From contig JAFQAM010000218.1 of the NCBI GenBank assembly GCA_017416885.1, forward strand, positions 1 through 12,142: a DNA stretch of 12,142 nucleotides, written 5' to 3'. Below are positions 1 to 5,945 of the stretch, piece by piece. The stretch is from Clostridia bacterium. Lineage in GTDB: Bacteria; Bacillota; Clostridia; Oscillospirales; CAG-272. Position 1 is the first letter of the stretch, and every line of letters begins with the position of its first letter. The notes beneath the pieces were generated by a model. It made no database searches, was not told the DNA's origin, and was given only the letters and a program-made list of their open reading frames with translations. The position numbers were made by a program, and so were the translations under genes.

Positions 1-524
1 CCTATTTTAATAGGCTTATAGATTCCTTGTTCTGTCATTTCAATTCGCTCCTTTAGTGTTTTCTTGCTTTCTCCTAAATACCATCGTACGCTGGAATCTG
101 GAATGTTCAAAAGGTCGGATATTTCTTTACTTGTTTTATTTTCATAATAGAACATTATTGTTACCTCTCGCTTCATTTTGGAGAGATACATTATTTCTTG
201 TCTGAGCTTATCGTGTAGCTCCTTTTTGATATATTCTTCCTCTATATCTGTTTCGTCTGCTACAAATTCAAGCACAGATGCATTTTCAAGATTTTTTCTT
301 TTTTGAATGTCCTTTCTGTAAAAGTTCATCCAAGTATAAGAGCAAATTCTATATATGTAAGCATCCATATTATCTATTTGAGAGAGCTTTGTGCCTTTGT
401 CAAACAATACTATAAGAATTTCCTGCGATAAATCCTGAGCATCGTTATAATCTCTCGTTTTAGAAAATGCAAAGCCATATATTTTCTTTGCGTACTTTTC
501 TATAATGTCCTTTGAAATATCCAT
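1..524 (-). CDS. Sigma-70 family (ECF-like) RNA polymerase sigma factor, 3' end outside window
   Basis: The visible 174 residues plus one Gly cover a complete sigma region 2 and region 4. Region 2 (about residues 5-75) shows KIYGFAFSKTRDYNDAQDLS followed by DAYIYRICSYTWMNFYRK, the usual promoter-melting and -10 recognition segment. Region 4 (about 105-160) shows LSKMKREVTIMFYYENKTSK and then a helix-turn-helix, EISDLLNIPDSSVRWYLGES, for -35 recognition. ATG at 522-524 follows AAGGCGG (530-536). The reading frame is still open at base 1, and the last residues (LKERIEMTEQGIYKPIKIG) align with the junction between region 4 and the C-terminal extension in the sigma factor at 2933-4552, so a similar long extension probably lies beyond the left edge. 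No anti-sigma gene is visible. The family role (directing RNA polymerase to a dedicated promoter set) is known; the trigger and targets are not visible here. Confidence 0.88.
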   Translation of the reverse strand, partial: MDISKDIIEKYAKKIYGFAFSKTRDYNDAQDLSQEILIVLFDKGTKLSQIDNMDAYIYRICSYTWMNFYRKDIQKRKNLENASVLEFVADETDIEEEYIKKELHDKLRQEIMYLSKMKREVTIMFYYENKTSKEISDLLNIPDSSVRWYLGESKKTLKERIEMTEQGIYKPIKI

Positions 525-576
525 TTTATCCGCCTTTTAAGAGTTTTTTCGGGTTGGTTCCTTGCCCGTCACCATA

Positions 577-604
577 ATAGTGTCGAAAAAAACACAAATG
601 TTGG
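577..604 (-). promoter_or_regulatory. Probable ECF-type promoter of the partial sigma gene
   Basis: On the minus strand CCAAC (600-604) is followed after 16 bp, largely a T-run, by ACACTAT (577-583). An AAC-type -35 followed by a T-rich spacer is the usual look of an ECF sigma promoter. The same CCAAC-N16-ACACTAT arrangement lies before the second sigma gene at 4579-4606. Its -10 is 52 bp upstream of the start codon. The likely reading is autoactivation by the encoded sigma factor; that is inferred from position and conservation. Confidence 0.55.
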
Positions 605-629
605 AACAATTTTGCAATTTTCTAAATTT

Positions 630-658
630 ATTTTACTACATAATAAAATTCAATGCAA
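630..658 (-). promoter_or_regulatory. SigA-like promoter of the partial sigma gene
   Basis: TTGCAT (653-658), a 17-bp spacer and TAAAAT (630-635) on the minus strand. It lies exactly 25 bp upstream of the ECF-like promoter. A 19-bp stretch over and downstream of the -10 (620-638) is identical to 4622-4640 before the other sigma gene. It would supply basal transcription. Confidence 0.6.
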
Positions 659-698
659 CTGTTATTTCAGTATTAGCTTTGATATAAAAGAGTTTTTA

Positions 699-727
699 TT
701 GAAATGTTTTCCTTGCTATGCTATAAT
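699..727 (+). promoter_or_regulatory. Strong SigA-like promoter for the 762-1673 gene
   Basis: TTGAAA (699-704), a 17-bp spacer and a perfect TATAAT (722-727) preceded by TG (719-720), giving an extended -10. The start codon is 34 bp downstream of the -10. The promoter is divergent from the sigma gene promoters, sharing a 237-bp intergenic region. Confidence 0.75.
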
Positions 728-761
728 AATTCTATAAACTAATTAAGGCGGATTTGAATTT

Positions 762-1673
762 GTGAGAAAATTATCAAAAGAACAGCTGCAAAAAATGGAT
801 GCTTGGATGCAAAAGCATGCACGCCCATTTGACAGAGCAAAATGGAATTATGTATTCAACGGTGGTTCAAAAGAAGATATTGTTGACGAAATGTTGAAAT
901 ATCAAAATAAAGACGGCGGAATGGGAAACGGATTTGAGGCAGATTTGCTATGTCCCTGTTCTGCTGCAATACCAACTGCTGAGGCAATTTTTCAAGCTTA
1001 TGAATATAATTTAGACTGCACTGCTCCTTGGTTTAAAAGAATACTTGACTACTTTGAAAAATCTGTTCAAGAGACTCCAAAATATTGGGAAGATATACCT
1101 GTGGAGGCTTTGAGCTATCCTCATGCGCCCTGGTGGAGATATGAAGCAAGTAGTGTATTTAATCCCAATCCTTGCGCTGTTGTTGCTTCTGCATTCATTC
1201 TCTATGGAACAGAAACGCAAAAGCAGTTGGGCTATAAAATTGCTACGGACTGCTTAGATTTACTACTTAGCAATAATTTTTGCGGAGATCACGATACATT
1301 GAACATTAAAGTATTGGTTGAGAAATTATACAGTATAAAATCTCCTATGGTTACAGATGAAGTTGTTACTTCCTTAAGAAAAAGAATTTTAGAAAATACT
1401 TGCTTTGATAAAAACAAATGGAATGAATATTATTTTAATCCCTTTGATTATGTTTCTCATCCTGGGTCATTATGGTATAGTGATGTAGAGAAAGGAATTG
1501 AGGATATAATTGATTTTCTTCTTGACAATATAAACACAGAGGGTGTTTGGAATCCTAATTTTTCTTGGGGCGTTGATAACGACATTTCAAAACAAGTAAT
1601 GGAAAACTGGAAGGGATATTTGACTGTTAAAAGAGCTAAAATTCTTTCAAATTTTGGAATGATTGAATTATAA
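762..1673 (+). CDS. Uncharacterised alpha/alpha-toroid (prenyltransferase/terpene cyclase-like) protein
   Basis: A 303-residue cytoplasmic protein with no signal peptide or membrane segment. Residues 47-61 (YQNKDGGMGNGFEAD) match the QW/QF-type repeat of squalene cyclases and protein prenyltransferases (Q..DGG.G.G). Residues 256-270 (NINTEGVWNPNFSWG) look like a second, weaker copy. The N-terminal PFDRAKWNYVFNGGS followed by YQN.DGG.G is a pattern I recognise from uncharacterised bacterial proteins labelled as prenyltransferase-like. I do not see the DDTAD acid motif of squalene cyclases, so enzyme activity is doubtful and a toroid binding scaffold is as likely. The start is GTG at 762, chosen because AAGGCGG (745-751) sits 10 bp upstream and an extended -10 promoter precedes it. 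It is the only plus-strand gene in the window and converges on XRE regulator A through a shared terminator. Confidence 0.8.
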   Translation: MRKLSKEQLQKMDAWMQKHARPFDRAKWNYVFNGGSKEDIVDEMLKYQNKDGGMGNGFEADLLCPCSAAIPTAEAIFQAYEYNLDCTAPWFKRILDYFEKSVQETPKYWEDIPVEALSYPHAPWWRYEASSVFNPNPCAVVASAFILYGTETQKQLGYKIATDCLDLLLSNNFCGDHDTLNIKVLVEKLYSIKSPMVTDEVVTSLRKRILENTCFDKNKWNEYYFNPFDYVSHPGSLWYSDVEKGIEDIIDFLLDNINTEGVWNPNFSWGVDNDISKQVMENWKGYLTVKRAKILSNFGMIEL

Positions 1674-1708
1674 ACAAATAACTGCCGTTTTTCGGCAGTT
1701 ATTTGTTT
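1672..1708. terminator. Bidirectional terminator between convergent genes
   Basis: A perfect 16-bp stem (1672-1687 with 1693-1708) around a 5-base T loop, with a GC-rich top (CTGCCG/CGGCAG). The lower stem is A-rich on one side and T-rich on the other, so each strand ends in a U-rich tract (ATTTGTTTTAATT on plus, TTATTTGTTT on minus). It overlaps the end of the plus-strand stop codon and reaches the first base of the minus-strand stop. Confidence 0.88.
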
Positions 1709-2775
1709 TAATTATCGTATTTTTTAATAATTTCTTGAATTTTTTTGTTTTGGCGCAGGCTTGCTATTGACCAATGGTCAGAGGTTTTCCAATGGTTTAT
1801 ATAGTAAGCTAAAATGTTATCGGTTTTATAGGGGACTAAAACTCCGTTTTTTAATACTGTGTCTGTTTTTACAATTTCTGTTTCTGCTTTAGCGGACAAT
1901 AATAGCTTATCTAAAAATCTTGCTATATCGTCTATTTCTCCGTTGTGAGCTGCCATAAGTATTAAAAACTGCTCTATTAATGATTTTTCAAATACTAACA
2001 AAAAGCTTTCGTTTGTTTCCTTGCGCGCGTTAGTAAATAAATCTATTATTTTTTCACATTTTGATATTATTTCCTGTTTAGTTAATGAATCATCATACCA
2101 AAACATTCTTGCGCATTTCATCGCTGAAAATTCCATATAGCGATATATATTCATTTTATTCCAATAGCGGTATTCAGCGGTATCCTTTGAGAATAGCTGT
2201 TCTATTTTTTGGTATGCATCCTGCGTTAAATCGGGAAATTCTTCTCGATATAATGCGATTGCTTCATCTATCTTGCCCTGAGCCTTTAAAAGCTTTGCTC
2301 GCATATTTTTGGCATCCAAAACGATTTTTGCATCATTACAGCCTTCTAATATTCTGTTGCAAATGCTTGTAAACTCGTCAAGATGCTCTAAATATGCTTC
2401 GTCCTTTACATCGGCGCAGTCAACTGTATCCCACATATAGATATTCATAATTCTATAATCGTTAGGATATTTTTTATACGCTTCGGTTATAAATTCTCTT
2501 GTGCTTTGATAGCTTCTTGACAAGCGGTGATATTCCTTTATTGTATCTAAAATATCTTGTTCGATTTTTTCTTTGTTATATCCCATTAATTCATCCACAG
2601 ATACATTAAAAAAGTGTGCGATAGGAAAAATCAAGGTTATATCGGGATATGTTTCTTCCCGTTCCCATTTACTAACCGCTGTGACCGATATATTTAATGC
2701 TTCTGCAAGCTTTTCCTGGGTAATATCCTTCTTTTTTCTTAACTTTTTAATATTTTCTCCAATTAATATTTTCAT
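1708..2775 (-). CDS. XRE-family regulator A with TPR-like C-terminal domain
   Basis: A 355-residue one-component regulator. Residues 6-62 form an XRE (Cro/C1-type) helix-turn-helix: IGENIKKLRKKKDITQEKLA, then recognition helix SVTAVSKWE (about 30-38), ending FNVSVDELMG. Residues 90-300 are helical repeats, with a TPR-like unit at about 154-178 (AKNMRAKLLKAQGKIDEAIA). The C-terminus (SIASLRQNKKIQEIIKKYDN) matches the tail pattern of regulator B at 4705-5787. ATG at 2775 follows AAAGGAG (2785-2791) at 9 bp. It has its own promoter (2821-2849) with a palindrome at the predicted start of transcription, and the sigma gene upstream ends in its own terminator, so it is probably monocistronic. The signal is unknown; TPR regions in such proteins often bind peptides or partner proteins. 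No target operon is adjacent. Confidence 0.85.
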   Translation of the reverse strand: MKILIGENIKKLRKKKDITQEKLAEALNISVTAVSKWEREETYPDITLIFPIAHFFNVSVDELMGYNKEKIEQDILDTIKEYHRLSRSYQSTREFITEAYKKYPNDYRIMNIYMWDTVDCADVKDEAYLEHLDEFTSICNRILEGCNDAKIVLDAKNMRAKLLKAQGKIDEAIALYREEFPDLTQDAYQKIEQLFSKDTAEYRYWNKMNIYRYMEFSAMKCARMFWYDDSLTKQEIISKCEKIIDLFTNARKETNESFLLVFEKSLIEQFLILMAAHNGEIDDIARFLDKLLLSAKAETEIVKTDTVLKNGVLVPYKTDNILAYYINHWKTSDHWSIASLRQNKKIQEIIKKYDN

Positions 2776-2798
2776 AGCTTTATGCTCCTTTAAGTTTT

Positions 2799-2813
2799 GA
2801 ACAGCGCTTGTTC
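2799..2813. promoter_or_regulatory. Candidate autoregulatory operator of XRE regulator A
   Basis: GAACAGCGCTTGTTC has perfect 5-bp arms (GAACA/TGTTC) around a GCGCT centre. It begins 7 bp downstream of the predicted -10 box (2821-2826), so it would cover the transcription start. It shares the AGCGCT core with the palindrome before regulator B. The spacing differs from a LexA box, which would be GAAC-N4-GTTC. Confidence 0.5.
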
Positions 2814-2820
2814 TATGTTT

Positions 2821-2849
2821 ATGGTATCACACAGAAGCTTATTTGTACA
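2821..2849 (-). promoter_or_regulatory. Promoter of XRE regulator A
   Basis: TGTACA (2844-2849), a 17-bp spacer and TACCAT (2821-2826) on the minus strand, with TG one base before the -10 (extended -10). The -35 match is weak, which could be offset by the TG motif. Confidence 0.5.
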
Positions 2850-2871
2850 GATAATATTAAGAAAATTAAAC

Positions 2872-2886
2872 TTAACCGTGGGTTAA
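2872..2886. promoter_or_regulatory. Palindrome upstream of the regulator A promoter
   Basis: TTAACC-GTG-GGTTAA, perfect 6-bp arms around 3 bp. It lies 22 bp upstream of the -35 box of regulator A and 8 bp past the end of the sigma gene terminator as transcribed. It is a possible activator or repressor site; the protein that binds it is unknown. Confidence 0.35.
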
Positions 2887-2894
2887 ATTCTTGA

Positions 2895-2928
2895 TAATGA
2901 AAAGCAAGTGCCAAAAAGGGCACTTGCT
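2895..2928 (-). terminator. Terminator of the sigma factor gene
   Basis: A 10-bp stem AGCAAGTGCC/GGCACTTGCT (2903-2912 with 2919-2928) with a 6-base loop, followed on the minus strand by TTTTCATTATC. It lies just after the stop codon of the sigma gene at 2933. The T-tract is short but the stem is GC-containing and perfect. Confidence 0.8.
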
Positions 2929-2932
2929 GATT

Positions 2933-4552
2933 TTATTGCGGAAGCTTATCGCAAAACATTAGGAGGTTAGATGTAACCTTTTCCTGTTCGGTTAAAGGCT
3001 TAAAGGTTCCGTTTGCGTATAGCTTCTCCATTACCATTAAGGCAATTTCGCATCCGATAAAGCCTGAGACTGTCCAAGTAACTATCAAGTCGTGCATTTG
3101 CGGCGGGTAATACTTTGTTTTCATCATAGCAAGCTCTAATATTTTTGATGCAAATTTCTCTTTTATTTCATTGCTTATCGCAGGAATTTTATCAAAAAAT
3201 GCTTGGCTTGTGCCTTTGACAATCATTATATTTGCTTTATTATCCAAGGTGATAAATTCGCGTTCTCTCAGGCGTTTGAATTTTTCAGAATTTGCGTTAT
3301 TATCACTTATTGCGCCTGTTATCAGCTCATATACATATTCGTAATCCTTATAGTCATTATTTCTCCAAGCGCCCTTGCGTGAGGACAGCTCTGAATCAAT
3401 AGACCAGGAATAAACTGACGGATATTTATTAGAGTCGCGCGTCATACTTCCGCATGACCAATAGTTTTTCATTTTGACGGTCGGAATATAGTCCTTGTCA
3501 TCTTGCTCCGCGTGTAAAAATACGCTTGCTACAAAATCACCGCCCGATGTAGTTTTTATATCATATTTTGACATATCCTTTGACATTGGGATTACACATT
3601 TATTTGTAATGGCATAAAATATTGCTGCTGCCTCTAAAAGCTCAAAATTTCCGCTTGGTATATATACATTTTCTGTATTTGCAACAGCTTGACGCACAAG
3701 AGGTACATATTCCTTTATGATTATGTCTGCAATTTCAAGAGAGATTTTATAGCTTTCTTCTCTTAATGCAAGTGAATATTTTTGCGGTTCAAAATTAACA
3801 TATGTAGTATATTTATTGCCTTTTGTTTTAACAAGAAAGCCATTATCCTCTAAAAGCTTTACCTTGTCCTCAATGAACACAGGCGTAAGTCCTAATTCCT
3901 CGGCAATTTCCTCGAGAGTTCTTGGTTCAAAGTAAACGCTATAAACAATATTCAGGTTTAATTTATCACCGATATAAGACTCGGGACCGTTGTTGCTTCC
4001 TGGATTTCCGCTGTGTCCGTAACCACGGGCTTCAATAGGATTTAAGCCCAAATTTCCTATTTTTCTTTCCATATAAATACCTTCCTTTAATTCGCTTCGC
4101 GCCTGATTCAAGTGATATTTTACAGTGCCCTCGGGAATATCTAAAGCGCGTGCAATTTCATTTATTTTTTTATTTTCGTAGTAATACTTATAAACAATTT
4201 GTCTGCGCTGCTTTGATAGATATGCCACCTCTCTACTCAAGCGCTTCTTTTCCTCATTATCATTTTCAAAGGAATAGCTATCGTAGTATGGCAAAATCAA
4301 TCCGTCTATCGAAATTCCCTCGTGTCGCTTCTTGGTCGAAACATATTTTGCGTATGTATGCTCGCTAATTCTCCAAATATAGCCGTCTATATTGTATATT
4401 TCATCCGATTTTAAAAGCGATGTATAGACAGCGAAAATTATTTCCGAGCATAAATCCTCTGCTTCATCAAATGAAAAGGACTTATTTATTGCAAAGCCAT
4501 AAATTTTATTCAGATACTGTGTAATTACTTGATCAGCCTTTTGTTTTTCCAT
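2933..4552 (-). CDS. Sigma-70 family (ECF-like) factor with winged-helix-like segment and large C-terminal domain
   Basis: 539 residues, about three times an ordinary ECF sigma factor. Sigma region 2 is at about 5-75 (KIYGFAINKSFSFDEAEDLC, then DGYIWRISEHTYAKYVSTKK). Region 4 is at about 105-157 (LSKQRRQIVYKYYYENKKIN, helix-turn-helix EIARALDIPEGTVKYHLNQA). A glycine/asparagine-rich linker (176-190) leads into a winged-helix-like unit at about 196-252 (TLEEIAEELGLTPVFIEDKV, then LLEDNGFLVKTKGNKYTT). Residues 255-539 are a mixed domain I do not recognise, without membrane segments, containing a WSCGSM motif (365-370). ATG at 4552 follows GGAG (4559-4562). It has a two-promoter cassette shared with the partial sigma gene and its own terminator. 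Inference: the C-terminus replaces a separate anti-sigma factor as a sensor or self-inhibitor. The sigma assignment is firm; the signal is unknown. Confidence 0.88.
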   Translation of the reverse strand: MEKQKADQVITQYLNKIYGFAINKSFSFDEAEDLCSEIIFAVYTSLLKSDEIYNIDGYIWRISEHTYAKYVSTKKRHEGISIDGLILPYYDSYSFENDNEEKKRLSREVAYLSKQRRQIVYKYYYENKKINEIARALDIPEGTVKYHLNQARSELKEGIYMERKIGNLGLNPIEARGYGHSGNPGSNNGPESYIGDKLNLNIVYSVYFEPRTLEEIAEELGLTPVFIEDKVKLLEDNGFLVKTKGNKYTTYVNFEPQKYSLALREESYKISLEIADIIIKEYVPLVRQAVANTENVYIPSGNFELLEAAAIFYAITNKCVIPMSKDMSKYDIKTTSGGDFVASVFLHAEQDDKDYIPTVKMKNYWSCGSMTRDSNKYPSVYSWSIDSELSSRKGAWRNNDYKDYEYVYELITGAISDNNANSEKFKRLREREFITLDNKANIMIVKGTSQAFFDKIPAISNEIKEKFASKILELAMMKTKYYPPQMHDLIVTWTVSGFIGCEIALMVMEKLYANGTFKPLTEQEKVTSNLLMFCDKLPQ

Positions 4553-4578
4553 ATTTTTCTCCGGTACCGTTTGACTAT

Positions 4579-4606
4579 ATAGTGTAAAAAAATTTAAAAA
4601 GGTTGG
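4579..4606 (-). promoter_or_regulatory. Probable ECF-type promoter of the 539-residue sigma gene
   Basis: On the minus strand CCAAC (4602-4606), 16 bp of T/A-rich spacer and ACACTAT (4579-4585). Hexamers and spacing match those before the partial sigma gene (577-604). Its -10 is 26 bp from the start codon. Confidence 0.55.
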
Positions 4607-4631
4607 CGTTTTTTGAAAAAATTCTAAATTT

Positions 4632-4660
4632 ATTTTACTATAAATTTGAAATTAATGCAA
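4632..4660 (-). promoter_or_regulatory. SigA-like promoter of the 539-residue sigma gene
   Basis: TTGCAT (4655-4660), 17 bp and TAAAAT (4632-4637) on the minus strand, located 25 bp upstream of the ECF-like promoter, exactly as before the partial sigma gene. The upstream end lies 8 bp after the terminator stem of XRE regulator B. Confidence 0.6.
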
Positions 4661-4700
4661 TATCAATAAAATCAGCCGATGAAAATACATCGGCTGATTT
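4661..4700 (-). terminator. Terminator of XRE regulator B
   Basis: A perfect 13-bp stem AAATCAGCCGATG/CATCGGCTGATTT (4669-4681 with 4688-4700), 6-base loop, followed on the minus strand by TATTGATATT. It starts 4 bp after the stop codon at 4705. The adjoining minus-strand sequence runs straight into the SigA-like promoter of the next gene. Confidence 0.85.
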
Positions 4701-4704
4701 GTTA

Positions 4705-5787
4705 TTAAGCTTTTGTTTTTAAGCGTTCGATAATTTTTGTAAATCTTGAATTGCTGCTAAGATGAATATATCGCTCCTGTGTTGTTAGCCTTTTAAGCAT
4801 ATCCTTGCAGGGCGTGATGCTCCAAACACGCTTATCGCAGCTTTCAATCTCATTCATTATGGGTGATGAATACATATCGCCATTATTGAAGCTTTCATCA
4901 AAATTCAATGCGTATTGACACGCGATTTCAAGATTATCTATTGCTTTTTCATCATCTTCTTTATATAAGTACAATGCTCCTATAATTCTGTAATAATTAT
5001 ACAGGTCAAAATTTTTATCACAGGGGTTTTCTCCGTAAATTGATTTGCATATAGATATGAGGTTTTTTATAATCTCTATTCTTTTTTCAAAGCTTGCTTT
5101 TTGATAAGGATTTTTGTAATCGGCATCTGCTATATTCAATATATATTCTGACATCAAGGAATAAAGTGAGTCGATTTGATATCGGTACGCTTCTAAAAGC
5201 TCGTTTTGAGGAATTAAATCTAAATGCATTTTCATTCTTATTTGATTAAATTGCATAGCGTGTGGCAGTTGCTCGGTATAGTATAATGCTTTTTGTTTGT
5301 TTCCTTTTGCACTATACGCATAACAAAGCATATTTGTTGCTCTTAATCTCATTTTGGTATCAGCGCATTTATTGAAAATTGATTCTAACAGCTCGATTTT
5401 TTCATCAAGAATACTTGGTGTATTTTCAATACAATCCAAGGAAAACGCCAATAGATACATAACATCATAATTATTCGGTAGCTCCTGCATTGCTTTTCTT
5501 GCAAGAGTTACCATTTCATCATATTTGCGTTCTACATAAAGAGAGTCAATTTTCTCCTTAAAATAATTGAAATATTCGTTATTTTGTTCCACAGAAAAGC
5601 CTAAGAGCTCATCCGTTGATACTCCAAATATAATAGCTAATTTTGGCAGCAATGTTATATCGGGCATTGTCTTGCTTGATTCCCATTGAGATATTGCAGA
5701 CACAGTCACATTTAAAAGCTCTGCAAGCTCTTCCTGCGTCATATCCTTACCTCTGCGAAAATTTCTTATATTGTTTCCTATATTCAT
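4705..5787 (-). CDS. XRE-family regulator B with TPR-like C-terminal domain
   Basis: A 360-residue regulator with the same layout as regulator A. The XRE helix-turn-helix is at residues 3-60 (IGNNIRNFRRGKDMTQEELA, recognition helix TVSAISQWE at about 28-36, FGVSTDELLGF). A long helical-repeat region follows, with TPR-like units at about 70-105 (YFKEKIDSLYVERKYDEMVT), 148-175 (LRATNMLCYAYSAKGNKQKA) and 262-295 (LYNYYRIIGALYLYKEDDEK). The tail, LSSNSRFTKIIERLKTKA, resembles that of regulator A. ATG at 5787 follows AAAGGAAA (5793-5800). Its own promoter (5834-5862), a 14-bp palindrome at the predicted transcription start and its own terminator mark it as a monocistronic, probably autoregulated gene. 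The inducing signal is not visible. Homology with A is judged by eye from shared architecture and HTH/tail motifs. Confidence 0.85.
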   Translation of the reverse strand: MNIGNNIRNFRRGKDMTQEELAELLNVTVSAISQWESSKTMPDITLLPKLAIIFGVSTDELLGFSVEQNNEYFNYFKEKIDSLYVERKYDEMVTLARKAMQELPNNYDVMYLLAFSLDCIENTPSILDEKIELLESIFNKCADTKMRLRATNMLCYAYSAKGNKQKALYYTEQLPHAMQFNQIRMKMHLDLIPQNELLEAYRYQIDSLYSLMSEYILNIADADYKNPYQKASFEKRIEIIKNLISICKSIYGENPCDKNFDLYNYYRIIGALYLYKEDDEKAIDNLEIACQYALNFDESFNNGDMYSSPIMNEIESCDKRVWSITPCKDMLKRLTTQERYIHLSSNSRFTKIIERLKTKA

Positions 5788-5812
5788 AAATGTTTCCTTT
5801 CATAATTATTAT

Positions 5813-5826
5813 CAAAAGCGCTTTTG
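5813..5826. promoter_or_regulatory. Candidate autoregulatory operator of XRE regulator B
   Basis: CAAAAGCGCTTTTG is a perfect 14-bp palindrome. It begins 7 bp downstream of the -10 box (5834-5839) and would cover the transcription start. Its AGCGCT core is shared with the regulator A palindrome, matching the similar recognition helices of A (SVTAVSKWE) and B (TVSAISQWE). Confidence 0.55.
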
Positions 5827-5833
5827 TAGCTTT

Positions 5834-5862
5834 ATTATATCAATGATATATGATGTTTTCAA
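5834..5862 (-). promoter_or_regulatory. Promoter of XRE regulator B
   Basis: TTGAAA (5857-5862), a 17-bp spacer and perfect TATAAT (5834-5839) on the minus strand, a strong SigA-type promoter. Confidence 0.75.
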
Positions 5863-5915
5863 GATAGCATTTCTTTACAGTATTTAAGTATTTCTTAATT
5901 TTTGTAAAAGCTACT

Positions 5916-5939
5916 AAAAAACGAGTGCCGAAGCACTCG
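5916..5939 (-). terminator. Terminator of the AraC-type gene 5946-7139
   Basis: A 7-bp GC-rich stem CGAGTGC/GCACTCG (5922-5928 with 5933-5939) closed by a stable TTCG tetraloop on the minus strand, followed by six T (5916-5921). It starts 6 bp after the stop codon. Confidence 0.88.
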
Positions 5940-5945
5940 CTTTTA

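Noticed and set aside
1011..1220. Open frames antisense to longer genes (for example 1011-1220, 2085-2372, 6022-6318, 9044-9424, 9436-9699)
   Set aside because: They lie opposite well-supported genes and have no ribosome binding site or recognisable domain.
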